A stretch of DNA of 64,000 nt from positions 1,736,001 to 1,800,000 of the forward strand of contig NZ_CP093845.1 of assembly GCF_024732245.1 (NCBI RefSeq), given 5' to 3'. Under the pieces are notes generated by a model. That model did not search any database and was not told where the DNA came from. It saw nothing but the letters and a program-made list of their open reading frames with translations. Within the stretch, counting starts at the first letter, position 1. The number at the start of each line of letters is the position of its first letter. Made by a program: the position numbers and the translations under genes. Positions 41,107 through 49,857 of the stretch are shown one piece after another. Origin of the DNA: Dietzia sp. B32 (GTDB lineage Bacteria; Actinomycetota; Actinomycetes; Mycobacteriales; Mycobacteriaceae).

Positions 41107-42579
41107 TCAGCCCTCGGTGGGCTCCCAGCCGAACGGCATGAGGACACTCTGCAGCTCGCAGTAGGCGTCCAGCCCCTCGGGGCCGTTCTCGCGGCCCAGG
41201 CCCGAATTCTTGAATCCGCCGAAGGGCGCGCTCGGGTCGAAGGCGTACCAGTTGATGCCCATCGTGCCGGTGCGCACCCGCTGCGCCACGGCGAGCGCGG
41301 CGTCGGGGTCGGCGGAGTACACCGCGCCGGCGAGGCCGAACTCGGAGTCGTTGGCGATCTGCACGGCCTCGTCGACCGTGTCGTACGCGATGACCTGCAG
41401 GACCGGCCCGAAGATCTCCTCCTGGGCGATCGTCATGGAGTTGTCGACGTCCCGGAACACGGTCGGCTGGACGTAGGCGCCCTCGGCGACCCCCTCGGGC
41501 AGGCCCTCGACCTTCCCGCCGCCGTAGGCGATGGTCGCGCCCTCCTCGACACCCTTGCGGATGTAGCCCTCGACGGACTGCTTCTGCTTGTGGTTGGCCA
41601 GCGGGCCGAAGGCGGTGCCGTCGTCGGCCGGGTCACCCACGGGCATGGCCTTGACGTTCTCGACCAGCGCATCGACGACCTCGTCGTACTTCGACCGCGG
41701 CGCGAGGATGCGGTTCTGCGACACACACGCCTGGCCGGAGTTCATGAGCGCGGAGAACACCATGGTGCCGGCGTGCGCGGCGATGTCCGCGTCCTCGAGC
41801 ACGATGGCGGCGCTCTTGCCACCCAGCTCCAGCGAGCACCGCTTGAGGCTCTGGGCGGCGATCCCGGCGATGTGCTTGCCCACGCCGGTGGAGCCGGTGA
41901 ACGAGATCTTGTCGACGTCCACGTGGGAGACGAGGTGGTCGCCCACCGAGCTGGGGCCGGTGACCACGGACAGCACACCCTCGGGCAGCCCGGCCTCACG
42001 GAACAGGTCGGCCAGCCACAGCGCGGACAGCGGCGTGGCCGAGGACGGCTTGAGGACCACCGAACTGCCGGACAGCAACGCGGGCGCCAGCTTGGCGGTG
42101 TTGAGGTAGAGCGGGACGTTCCACGCCGTGATGGCGGCGACGACGCCGACGGGCTGGCGGGTGACCACGGAGGCGCCGAAGTCGCCGTGGCGCACCTCGG
42201 ACCACGGGAAGGTCTCGGCCAGGCGGGCGTAGTAGCGCAGCACGCCCAGGGTCGGCGTCACCTGGATCATGGCGGCGGTGCCGGGCGGGGTGCCCATCTC
42301 GTCGGAGAGGATCTGGCACACCTCTGCCTGGCGCTCCTCGAGCATGTCGGCCACGCGTGCCAGCAGGGCGCCGCGCTCGGCGGGCGGGGTGGAGCGCCAC
42401 ACGCCGGACTCGAACGAGTCGCGCGCCTGGCTGACCATCTCGTCCAGGTCCTCGGTGGTGGTCTCGGCGACCCGGCCCACGACGGCGTTGGTGGCCGGCG
42501 AGGTCACCTCGAGGACGCCGGTGGTGATGGGATCGGTCCAGCGGGTGCCGGAGAAGAGCTTGTCATGGACGACGACCAC
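41107..42579 (-). CDS. aldehyde dehydrogenase (Rv0223c type)
   Basis: The 490-residue NAD(P)-dependent aldehyde dehydrogenase has the catalytic Cys in NSGQACVSQNRI (about residue 284), the general base Glu in LELGGKSAAIV and the cofactor loop SFTGSTGVGKHIAG. The C-terminal half carries QEEIFGPVLQVI and PFGGFKNSGLGRENG. It oxidises an aldehyde to the acid, and the substrate is unknown. The GTG start at 42579 has GGAGG 7 nt upstream, and this site is flanked on both sides by complementary CCTCC. It matches Rv0223c, which also adjoins the Rv0224c-type methyltransferase. Confidence 0.93.
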   Translation of the reverse strand: MVVVHDKLFSGTRWTDPITTGVLEVTSPATNAVVGRVAETTTEDLDEMVSQARDSFESGVWRSTPPAERGALLARVADMLEERQAEVCQILSDEMGTPPGTAAMIQVTPTLGVLRYYARLAETFPWSEVRHGDFGASVVTRQPVGVVAAITAWNVPLYLNTAKLAPALLSGSSVVLKPSSATPLSALWLADLFREAGLPEGVLSVVTGPSSVGDHLVSHVDVDKISFTGSTGVGKHIAGIAAQSLKRCSLELGGKSAAIVLEDADIAAHAGTMVFSALMNSGQACVSQNRILAPRSKYDEVVDALVENVKAMPVGDPADDGTAFGPLANHKQKQSVEGYIRKGVEEGATIAYGGGKVEGLPEGVAEGAYVQPTVFRDVDNSMTIAQEEIFGPVLQVIAYDTVDEAVQIANDSEFGLAGAVYSADPDAALAVAQRVRTGTMGINWYAFDPSAPFGGFKNSGLGRENGPEGLDAYCELQSVLMPFGWEPTEG

Positions 42580-42597
42580 GGGAGGACCTCCGGGAGG
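42580..42597 (-). promoter_or_regulatory. ribosome binding site inside an inverted repeat
   Basis: On the minus strand the leader reads CCTCCcGGAGGtCCTCCC just before GTG 42579. The GGAGG ribosome binding site can pair with either flanking CCTCC, so translation of the dehydrogenase could be controlled by mRNA folding. The loops for direct pairing are very short, which weakens the idea. Confidence 0.35.
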
Positions 42598-42656
42598 TAG
42601 AAAACAAGAACGTGTTCCACCTCACTGTAGTCGAGGGTCCGCCGCGGCGTGGGTGC

Positions 42657-43475
42657 CTACTCAGCCCGCAACACCAGAACCAGATTGGACACGAGCGCCT
42701 CGCGGACGCCGGGCACCCGCACCAGCCACCACGCCCACCGCGGGTGGTAGCGCGGGAACGCCGCCAGCAGCTCGCCCGAGGACGTGCTGCGCGCCCACTC
42801 GAGCCCCTCGGCGCACCCCACCTCGAACAGCGATTCCCCGTAGACGTTCTTCGGCGGGCGGCCGTGGCGCCGCTCGTACATCCGCCGTGCCCGCTCGCCG
42901 CCGAGGTAGTGGGTCAGCCCCATCTCATGGCCGCCGAAGGGTCCGTACCAGAGCGTGTAGGAGACGACGACGAGGCCGCCCGGTCGCGTGACGCGGCACA
43001 TCTCCTCGGCCATCGTCCAGGGCTCGGGGACGTGTTCGGCCACATTGGACGAGATGCAGACGTCGACGGCATCCGACCTGATCGGCAGCGACATGCCGCT
43101 GCCGCGGATCGAGCCCGCCTGGTCCAGGCCCGCGGCCGACATCTCGCCGACGTCCGGCTCGACCGACACGTACCGCGCCCCCTCGGCGGCGTAGGCATCC
43201 GAGAAGTAGCCCGGCCCGCCGCCGACGTCCAGCACCGTGAGCCCCGGCAGCCTGCCGGTGCCCGGCCCGGTGCCCGGCTCGGCCGCCCGGTCCCCCGAGC
43301 GCTCCCACAGGTCGGCCACCAGTTCCACCGTGTCGTGGGCCAGGCCGGAGTAGAAGACGTCCGGGGCGGACTGCTCGAGCGGGAACGAGCGCAGTAGTCC
43401 GAGCGACCGCCCGAGGGTGGCGCGGCGGGCCACCGAACGCAGTGCGGTCGAGCGGTGGAGCGGGTCGGTGATCAC
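42657..43475 (-). CDS. class I SAM-dependent methyltransferase (Rv0224c type)
   Basis: The 272-residue protein starts at GTG 43475, chosen by its agreement with the short N-terminus expected for this family (RRATLGRSLGLLRSF). It has the SAM motif LTVLDVGGGPGYFSDAYA, the acidic VSVEPDVGEM strand, and the VDVCISSNVAEHVPEPW loop. The C-terminus ends in hydrophobic residues (LVSNLVLVLRAE) and may touch the membrane. It lies beside the glycosyltransferase and envelope cluster, as Rv0224c does. Methylation of a lipid or glycan in envelope assembly is inference. It is divergent from the glycosyltransferase. Confidence 0.84.
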   Translation of the reverse strand: MITDPLHRSTALRSVARRATLGRSLGLLRSFPLEQSAPDVFYSGLAHDTVELVADLWERSGDRAAEPGTGPGTGRLPGLTVLDVGGGPGYFSDAYAAEGARYVSVEPDVGEMSAAGLDQAGSIRGSGMSLPIRSDAVDVCISSNVAEHVPEPWTMAEEMCRVTRPGGLVVVSYTLWYGPFGGHEMGLTHYLGGERARRMYERRHGRPPKNVYGESLFEVGCAEGLEWARSTSSGELLAAFPRYHPRWAWWLVRVPGVREALVSNLVLVLRAE

Positions 43476-43545
43476 GGCGGTGACGATACCGGCGGCAGCG
43501 CTGACCACCCCGTCGGCGGTCCCGCCGCCCGCGTACAGTGTCCGC

Positions 43546-44793
43546 GTGGCTCGAATCCTGCTGCTGTGCTGGCGCGACAGCACCCATCCCCAGGGCGGCG
43601 GCAGCGAACGCTACCTCGAACACGTCGCCGACGGCCTCGCCGACGCCGGGCACACCGTCATCTACCGGACCTCACGCTCGCGGGGTGCGGCCCGCTCCAC
43701 CACGACCGGGTCCGGGGTGACGTTCAGCCGGGCCGGTGGGCGCTTCACGGTCTACCCGCGCGCCCTGCTGGCCATCCTGTTCGGCAGGGTCGGACTGGGG
43801 CCGCTCGGCTCGCTGCGGCGGCCCGACGTCGTCGTCGACACCCAGAACGGCGTCCCCTTCTTCTCCCGCCTGGCCACCACGGCACCCGTCGTGGTCCTGG
43901 TCCACCACATCCACCGCGAGCAGTGGCCGGTCGCCGGGTGGCTCGTCGCGCGGATCGGCTGGTGGATCGAGTCGCGGCTGTCCCCGTGGGTGCACCGGCG
44001 CAGCCAGTACGTCACCGTGTCGCTGCCGTCCGCCGACGAGCTCGCCGGGCTCGGCGTGGACCCCGCCCGGATCGCGGTGGTGCGCAACGGCCTCGACCCA
44101 CTGCCGGCCGGCATCGAGCCCGGCGGGCCGGCCACCCGAGTCGGCGGCCCCCGTCTGGTGGTGCTGTCGCGCCTGGTGCCGCACAAGCACGTCGAGGACG
44201 CCCTCGACGTCGTCACCACCCTGCGCGCGAGCCGCCCCGACCTGGTGCTGGACGTCATCGGCAGTGGCTGGTGGTCCGACCGCCTCCGTGAGTACGCCGC
44301 CGAGCGCGGGCTCCTCGTCCCCGCGCCGGGCTCGGGTGCCGGCACGGGCCCCGGCCCGGACGCGGGTTCGGTCGTGTTCCACGGGCACGTCGACGAGGCC
44401 ACCAAGCACCGCATCCTCGCCGGCGCCACCGTCCACCTCATGCCCTCGCGCAAGGAGGGCTGGGGCCTGGCCGTGTCCGAGGCCGCGCAGCACGGGGTGC
44501 CCACCGTCGGCTACCACCACGCGGCGGGACTACGCGACTCGATCGACGACGGCGAGACCGGCGTCCTCGTGGACGATGTCGCGGCCATGACCCTGGCCAC
44601 CGACCGCCTGCTCGCCGACCCCGACCTGTGCGGACGCATGGGTGAGGCCGCCCGCCGCAAGGCCGCGGGGATGTCGTGGCCCGCCACCGGATCGGCGATG
44701 GCGCAGGTCCTCCGGGCCGTCACCGAGGGCCGGCGCGTGAGCGGTGTGATGAGCCGTGAGGTCACCGGCGACGCCGACCGCGCCCGCGGCTGA
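43546..44793 (+). CDS. family 4 glycosyltransferase (Rv0225 type)
   Basis: The 415-residue GT-B enzyme has the N-terminal acceptor loop DSTHPQGGGSERYLEHVADGL and the C-terminal nucleotide-sugar motif EGWGLAVSEAAQHGVPTVGY, including the EX7E pair. A conserved LSRLVPHKHVEDALD strand-helix precedes it. It presumably transfers a sugar, possibly mannose, in envelope glycan or glycolipid synthesis. The GTG is 6 nt after TACAGT (43534-43539), so the transcript is probably leaderless. Its 3' end overlaps the convergent membrane-protein gene by 32 nt. Confidence 0.88.
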   Translation: MARILLLCWRDSTHPQGGGSERYLEHVADGLADAGHTVIYRTSRSRGAARSTTTGSGVTFSRAGGRFTVYPRALLAILFGRVGLGPLGSLRRPDVVVDTQNGVPFFSRLATTAPVVVLVHHIHREQWPVAGWLVARIGWWIESRLSPWVHRRSQYVTVSLPSADELAGLGVDPARIAVVRNGLDPLPAGIEPGGPATRVGGPRLVVLSRLVPHKHVEDALDVVTTLRASRPDLVLDVIGSGWWSDRLREYAAERGLLVPAPGSGAGTGPGPDAGSVVFHGHVDEATKHRILAGATVHLMPSRKEGWGLAVSEAAQHGVPTVGYHHAAGLRDSIDDGETGVLVDDVAAMTLATDRLLADPDLCGRMGEAARRKAAGMSWPATGSAMAQVLRAVTEGRRVSGVMSREVTGDADRARG

Positions 44794-46747
44794 CCACCCC
44801 GCCGAGCGCGACCGCCCCACCGAGCGCCAGCGTGAGCAGCCACAGCGCGTGCGCCGCCAGCACCACCGCGCGGGCCGGGCCCGGGGCGGCGGGCTCGGCG
44901 GCCGCCTCCCATCGGGCATCGGCCCCGCCCGGCCCGTTCGGCGGGCTCAGCTCGTGCAGGACGAGTTCGGGACCCGCGAACCTCGTCGTCGTCGGTGCCC
45001 ACGGCGTCCCGGCCAGCACCCGTTCCGACTCGCCGCGGGGGCCTGCGGAGGTGCGCTCGTCGAGCACCCACCGCACCCCCAGGTCGATCAGGGCCCGCGG
45101 ATCGTCCCCTCGCAGCAGCGCCTCGGCCGCCCGCCGCGCGCGATCGCCCTCGCCCGGCACCGCCGCGGCATCGTCGCCTGCCGCTCCGCCCACGACCAGG
45201 TCGCCGGGCACCAGCACACGGGTGTCGAGCAACCGGGGCGCCGGGTCGAGCACCGCCGCGCCACCGGCCCACAGCGGCGTCGACCGGAACGACCCCGCCG
45301 GCAGGACCAGCAGGTCACCGGGCCTGCCGTCGACGATCCGCGCCACCTGCTCCCAGTCCTGCCCGTAGACGACCGGCCGCAGGTGGTCCCGCAGGGCGGT
45401 CGGGGCGTCGGGCACGGCGGCGACGGCCACCGCGGTGAGCAGCAGGCCCGCTCCGGCCGGTCGGAGTCGCCCGGCCGGTGCTCGAGTGGCCTGTGCACGG
45501 GTGGCCGGGTCCGGGCCGGCCAGCTCGCGGGCGGCGAAGCCCAGCGCCAGCACGGTCGCCGGGAGCGCCAACGCGACGCACTTCTGGGTGTCGCGCAGCA
45601 GGCCCGCGCCCGGGACGGCGGAGACGAAGGCGTCCATCACGACCAGGCCCGGCCCCGTCGCGGCGGCCGCCACCAGCAGCCACGTCCCGACCGCCAGGGG
45701 CACCGTCGCCCGCACCACCGGGTCGCGGCGCGCCCGCCACAGGCCGGGAGCCGCCAGTGTCCACACCAGGAGCACCAGCACGAGCGCCGCGGCCGTCCAC
45801 CACGTCGTCCGCGACGGCGGCACCGCCTCCGAGTTCCAGATACCGCCCAGGGCGACGACGGACCCGAGGGTGCCGATGCCGGGCTCGGCGCGGGCGGCGA
45901 ACGCGCTCACGCCCGTGGCGGCGGTCGGCGCGGTGCCGGTCCCGGCCGGGGCGAGCGCGGTCGCGAGCAGCCACGGCAGCGCGGTCACCACGGCCATGGC
46001 GGCCAACGGCAGCGCCGCCCGGGTGCGTCGGCCCGGCCGCGCGGCGGAACCGGCACCGGCACTAGCACCGCCACCGCCACTGACCAGGGACACCACCGCG
46101 GCGACGACCGCGAGGACCCAGCCCGTCGGCGTGAGGCCCGCCGCGGCCAGCGCCGCGCACGCCGCCGCCACCCGGCGCCGGCCGGGAGCCCCACCGAGCG
46201 CGCCACCGAGGGCCCGAGACGGGGCCAGCAGCACCGGCATCGACATCACCGCCGCCGCCCCGGCCAGCACCGACCAGTGCCCCTGCAGCAGCCGCTCCAC
46301 CACGAACGGGTTCCACACCGCCCCCACCACGGCGGGCAGCCGCAGCCAGAGCCCGGGCAGCCCCGCGGCCCCGTCGCCGGGCAGGATCCGGCGCACCAGC
46401 GCCCCCGCAGCCACCGCCAGCCAGATGCAGAACACGGCGGTGAGCACGCCGGTCAGCGGCCATACCGGCAACCCCACCGCCTGCAGCCCGCGGGTCGCCC
46501 ACACCACCGCCACGTCCTGGGGCACCGCCCGCGCCGCCGACTCCCCCAGCCCGAGCGCGGCATCCGACAGCGGCGGCGACGGGGTGGCCACCCAATCCCT
46601 GAGCAGCGGGAACCCGGGCCTCGCCAGCCCCGCCAGCAGCAGGGCGGTCACCACCGCACCCACGGCCGCATCGACCGCCGCATCCCGCACGGCGTCCCGG
46701 CCCGCGGGTCGCGTGATCTCGCGACGAGAACCGAGAGCCGAGGACAT
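44762..46747 (-). CDS. large polytopic membrane protein (Rv0226c type)
   Basis: The 661-residue protein has about eleven membrane helices in the first 430 residues, then an extracytoplasmic domain (RPVVYGQDWEQVARIVDGRPGD and a later ERTSAGPRGES segment) and a final helix. The helical part with WNPFVVERLLQGHW resembles GT-C glycosyltransferases, but I see no certain catalytic Asp motif. Its position equals Rv0226c in the M. tuberculosis envelope cluster. ATG 46747 is taken because upstream residues are low complexity. The gene is divergent from the flippase at 46854 and overlaps the convergent glycosyltransferase at its 3' end. Confidence 0.8.
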   Translation of the reverse strand: MSSALGSRREITRPAGRDAVRDAAVDAAVGAVVTALLLAGLARPGFPLLRDWVATPSPPLSDAALGLGESAARAVPQDVAVVWATRGLQAVGLPVWPLTGVLTAVFCIWLAVAAGALVRRILPGDGAAGLPGLWLRLPAVVGAVWNPFVVERLLQGHWSVLAGAAAVMSMPVLLAPSRALGGALGGAPGRRRVAAACAALAAAGLTPTGWVLAVVAAVVSLVSGGGGASAGAGSAARPGRRTRAALPLAAMAVVTALPWLLATALAPAGTGTAPTAATGVSAFAARAEPGIGTLGSVVALGGIWNSEAVPPSRTTWWTAAALVLVLLVWTLAAPGLWRARRDPVVRATVPLAVGTWLLVAAAATGPGLVVMDAFVSAVPGAGLLRDTQKCVALALPATVLALGFAARELAGPDPATRAQATRAPAGRLRPAGAGLLLTAVAVAAVPDAPTALRDHLRPVVYGQDWEQVARIVDGRPGDLLVLPAGSFRSTPLWAGGAAVLDPAPRLLDTRVLVPGDLVVGGAAGDDAAAVPGEGDRARRAAEALLRGDDPRALIDLGVRWVLDERTSAGPRGESERVLAGTPWAPTTTRFAGPELVLHELSPPNGPGGADARWEAAAEPAAPGPARAVVLAAHALWLLTLALGGAVALGGVVSRGRGRRRR

Positions 46748-46853
46748 GCGCTCATTCCACCACGCATGGCGTGCGGGCCCGACCGCCGCCGCGCGGCCGG
46801 CCCGGCGGCGGCCAGCCACCGGGCCACCGCGGCGGCCCCCTACGATTCCCGGT

Positions 46854-48074
46854 GTGGACCATCAGGCGCGCGAGGCAGCACCCGGCTCCGCCACCAGGCG
46901 CTTCCTGACCGGCGCGGGAGCGGTGACGGCCGGCTCGATGCTGGCCAACATCGCCGCCTACCTGCTGCACCTTCCGGCCTCCCGGTGGCTCGGCCCCGAG
47001 GGGTACGGCGCGTTCGCCGCCTTGCTGTCCGCGCAACTCCTGGTGGCCGTGCCGTCGCTGGCGCTGCAGGCGGTCGTCGCCCGCGAACACGTCCGCGGGG
47101 TTCCGCACGACGTGCTGCGGACGCTCGGCAGGCGCGTCGCGCTCCTGGTCGCGGTGGTCGCCGCGCTGGCGGTCGTCCCGGTGTCGCTGCTGCTGGACAC
47201 CCCCCTCCCGGCCACCGCCGCCGCGCTGGCCCCAGGCCCGGTGCTCTGTCTGCTCACCACCGAGCAGGGCCTGCTGCAGGGCGCCGAGCGGTTCCGCGCC
47301 CTCGGTGGAGTGCTCGCCCTGGCCGGCGCCGGCAAGGTGGTGCCCGCCGTCGCGGTCCTCGCCGCGGGCGGGGGCGTGGGGCTCGCGCTCGCGGCCGGGG
47401 CCGTCTGCGTGACGGTGGCCTGGGTGGTGGCGACGTGGATCTCGACACGCGGGTCCGAGGCGCGGCGACCGCCGACCGGGACCTCGTCGACCTCACCCGG
47501 CGTCGCGGCCGTACTCGCGGCCGGCCAGGTGCAGCTCGTGATGATGGCCTTGACCTCCGTCGACCTGCTCCTCGCACGCGCGCTGCTGTCCCCCGAGGAC
47601 GCCGGCCGCTACGCGCTCGGGGCGGTCGCCGCCAAGGCCGCGTTCTGGCTGCCCCAGGCCGTGGGCACAGTGCTCTATCCGCGGATGGCCGATCCGGCGG
47701 GGCACCGGGGCGCGGTCCGTTCCGCGGTGGGCGTCCTGCTGGGCATCGGTACCGTCGTGGTGATCGGTGCCGCCGCGGCCGCACCGCTCGTGCCGGTGGT
47801 CGTCGGCGAGGACTACCGGCCCGTGGCCGGCCTGCTGTGGGCGTTCGCCGCCCTGGGCGTGACGCTGAGCGTGCTGCAGGCGTTCCTGCTGGCGAGCATC
47901 GCCTCCGACCGGACGGTGGAGGCCGCGATCGCCTGGTGCGGTCTGGTGCTCACCGCCGTCGCGGTGTGGTTCGCGCCCCGCGACGTCGAGGGCGTCCTGG
48001 GCGCGACGCTCGTCGCGGTCGCCCTCACCACGGTCGCCGCCGGCTGGCGGGCGCTCCGCGTCCGCCCCGCCTGA
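46854..48074 (+). CDS. polysaccharide-flippase-like membrane protein (Wzx/MOP-type)
   Basis: The 406-residue protein has about 12 membrane helices. It has the N-terminal pattern of oligosaccharide flippases: GAGAVTAGSMLANIAAYLLHL followed by RWLGPEGYGAFAALLS. Charged residues within helices include RALLSPEDAGRYALG, a common MOP-superfamily signature. It may move a lipid-linked sugar across the membrane. GTG 46854 lies 7 nt after TACGAT (46841-46846), suggesting a leaderless mRNA. It is convergent with the DUF3068 gene, with a terminator between. Confidence 0.84.
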   Translation: MDHQAREAAPGSATRRFLTGAGAVTAGSMLANIAAYLLHLPASRWLGPEGYGAFAALLSAQLLVAVPSLALQAVVAREHVRGVPHDVLRTLGRRVALLVAVVAALAVVPVSLLLDTPLPATAAALAPGPVLCLLTTEQGLLQGAERFRALGGVLALAGAGKVVPAVAVLAAGGGVGLALAAGAVCVTVAWVVATWISTRGSEARRPPTGTSSTSPGVAAVLAAGQVQLVMMALTSVDLLLARALLSPEDAGRYALGAVAAKAAFWLPQAVGTVLYPRMADPAGHRGAVRSAVGVLLGIGTVVVIGAAAAAPLVPVVVGEDYRPVAGLLWAFAALGVTLSVLQAFLLASIASDRTVEAAIAWCGLVLTAVAVWFAPRDVEGVLGATLVAVALTTVAAGWRALRVRPA

Positions 48075-48452
48075 GGCGAGGGCGCCGAGCGGGCCGCGCC
48101 CTCGAGCCGAGCCACGTCGCCTGTCCGTTGGCGACTCACCTACGGGATCCGCTAGGTGGCGCGTGATCCGATAGGCGAAGCGGCCGGCGGAGCGGGATCG
48201 TCGAGGCCGGCCTCGGGTTCGCAGCGCCCGATCCGAGGGACAGATCGCGGGAGCCGGGCGGCTGGTGTCCCCGACGGTCGCGCGGCGGTCGCGGTCGGCT
48301 GTGCGGCGGCTGCGCGACGGTCGCGGGTCCGTCACCCAACGAGAAGAGCGTTCCGCACACTCCCACTCGGGTGTCGTGTGCGGAACGCTCTTGGCGATGC
48401 TCCGGGTGCGGCCCCCGCCCCGGTCAGGCGGGCGGCCGCGGGGTCGGACAGG
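48075..48452. other. 378-bp gap between flippase and DUF3068 genes
   Basis: No gene is seen. The part up to 48343 is GC-rich without clear signals. It then contains the shared terminator at 48344-48392. Confidence 0.6.
48344..48392. terminator. bidirectional terminator between flippase and DUF3068 genes
   Basis: A perfect 17-bp stem (48344-48360 with 48376-48392) encloses a 15-nt loop. The arms start AAGAGCG and end CGCTCTT, giving A-rich and T-rich edges useful in either direction. Confidence 0.8.
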
Positions 48453-49754
48453 TCAGGCGCGGGTCCGGGTGGTCCGTCCGCCGGTGCGACCGCCGCCGCG
48501 CAGGCCCAGCACGAGGCCACCGATCAGCGAGAGCAGACCGAGGATGCCCAGCACGGCCGGGACGACGCGGCCGAAGGTGTTGAGCGTGTCGGCGCTCTCC
48601 TGCGCGCCGGCGAGGGTGTTGTCCTGGGTCTCCTCGTTCCAACCGGACTGGAAGCGGACGGCCGTGCGGGTGGGCTCGGACTTCTCCTCCTCCATGCGGG
48701 CCTTGTCGTTGAAGAAGGTTTCGGCCTCGTCCTGGTCCTCGGCGAAGAACTGGTAGATGTCCTCCTTGCCGTTGATGATCTGGCCGGTGGCCGGGTTCAC
48801 GTACACCGTGCGGGTGTTGGTGTAGAAGCGGCGCATGTCGACCTCGCGCTCCGGGTCACCCTCGAGGCCCCACTGGCCGGCCGTCATGCCCTCGCGGCGG
48901 TAGCTGGCCAGGACCGACTCCACGGCGGGGTCGTAGCCGTCGGAGATCGAGGCGAAGTGGTCGCGGATCGAGGACCACATGTCGATCGGGCCGAGCTCCT
49001 GCGTGAACTCGTAGGCCTCGATCCCACCGACACTCGTCTCCCCGACGAACTCGATCGGGTTGGTGGTGAAGGTGCTGGCGTCGAAGTAGTCGTACGCGCG
49101 CTGCTCGGTGTCGAACGGGAACTTGTACTGCAGCCCGTTGCGGGCGAAGCCCGCGGGAGCGGCGTCGTCGCCCCCGCCGGCCACGACCTGCAGGGTGCTG
49201 GTGGCCTCGTCGACCGGCATGGCCGACACGCGGTCGACGGTCACACGGTCGACGGTGGCGTTGATCAGGGCCTCGACGTCCTCGCCGCCCGCGATGTCCT
49301 CGCGCAGCAGCGACTGGGCGGCCTGCAGGGTGATGACGTCGGAGTCCGACGGCTCGACGGCCATGACACGGCGCTGCGAGTACAGCGGGATGTCGTTGTC
49401 GATGAAGCACGAGACCGGGAACGCCTGCTCGGTCTCCGCCTCGGCGGCCTCACCCTCGGGTGCGTCGCCCTCGGCCTCGCCGCCGGCCGCGGCCCCGCCC
49501 TCGGGACGGCACTCCGGCCGGTCGGAGTTGAGATCCGTGGGGGTGTTGCCCGCCAGCGCCTTGCCCACGAGGACCGCCCCCGGCGCGACCTCGGTGACCG
49601 TCGTGGAGTTGATGTCCAACGGCGTCTTCTTCTGGCCGGGCACCACGAAGAACACGAGTGCCAGTGCGATAGTGATCAAGAATGCGCCGAGCCCGACGAG
49701 GACCAGTGCGGGCACTGAGGACCTCCGTCCCGCGGAACTGCTCTGTCGTGCCAT
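48453..49754 (-). CDS. pgfA: DUF3068 membrane-anchored protein (Rv0227c/PgfA type)
   Basis: The 433-residue protein has an N-terminal membrane helix (about residues 16-38), a large extracytoplasmic domain and a C-terminal helix (about 395-418) followed by a basic GRTGGRTTRTRA tail. The domain contains KKTPLDINSTTVT, the ATSTLQVVAGGG segment and YDPAVESVLASYRREG. The M. smegmatis homologue, PgfA, is reported to act with MmpL3 in trehalose monomycolate trafficking and polar growth. An acidic Glu/Ala-rich insert lies at about residues 83-107. ATG 49754 follows AGGAGGAC. The gene is divergent from the TmaT-like acyltransferase. Confidence 0.88.
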   Translation of the reverse strand: MARQSSSAGRRSSVPALVLVGLGAFLITIALALVFFVVPGQKKTPLDINSTTVTEVAPGAVLVGKALAGNTPTDLNSDRPECRPEGGAAAGGEAEGDAPEGEAAEAETEQAFPVSCFIDNDIPLYSQRRVMAVEPSDSDVITLQAAQSLLREDIAGGEDVEALINATVDRVTVDRVSAMPVDEATSTLQVVAGGGDDAAPAGFARNGLQYKFPFDTEQRAYDYFDASTFTTNPIEFVGETSVGGIEAYEFTQELGPIDMWSSIRDHFASISDGYDPAVESVLASYRREGMTAGQWGLEGDPEREVDMRRFYTNTRTVYVNPATGQIINGKEDIYQFFAEDQDEAETFFNDKARMEEEKSEPTRTAVRFQSGWNEETQDNTLAGAQESADTLNTFGRVVPAVLGILGLLSLIGGLVLGLRGGGRTGGRTTRTRA

Positions 49755-49857
49755 CGGTTGTCCTCCTGGAGTCGCGCCCTCGGTCCGTGGGTTACGCCCG
49801 GGTAACTTCCCGGGTCGCCTGCCAGACCGGACCATCATCAGGAGAAGATTAACAGTG

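Noticed and set aside
44756-48166. Plus-strand frame of 1136 codons
   Set aside because: It is antisense to the Rv0226c-type gene and out of frame with the flippase, with Arg/Pro/His-rich translation and no domain.
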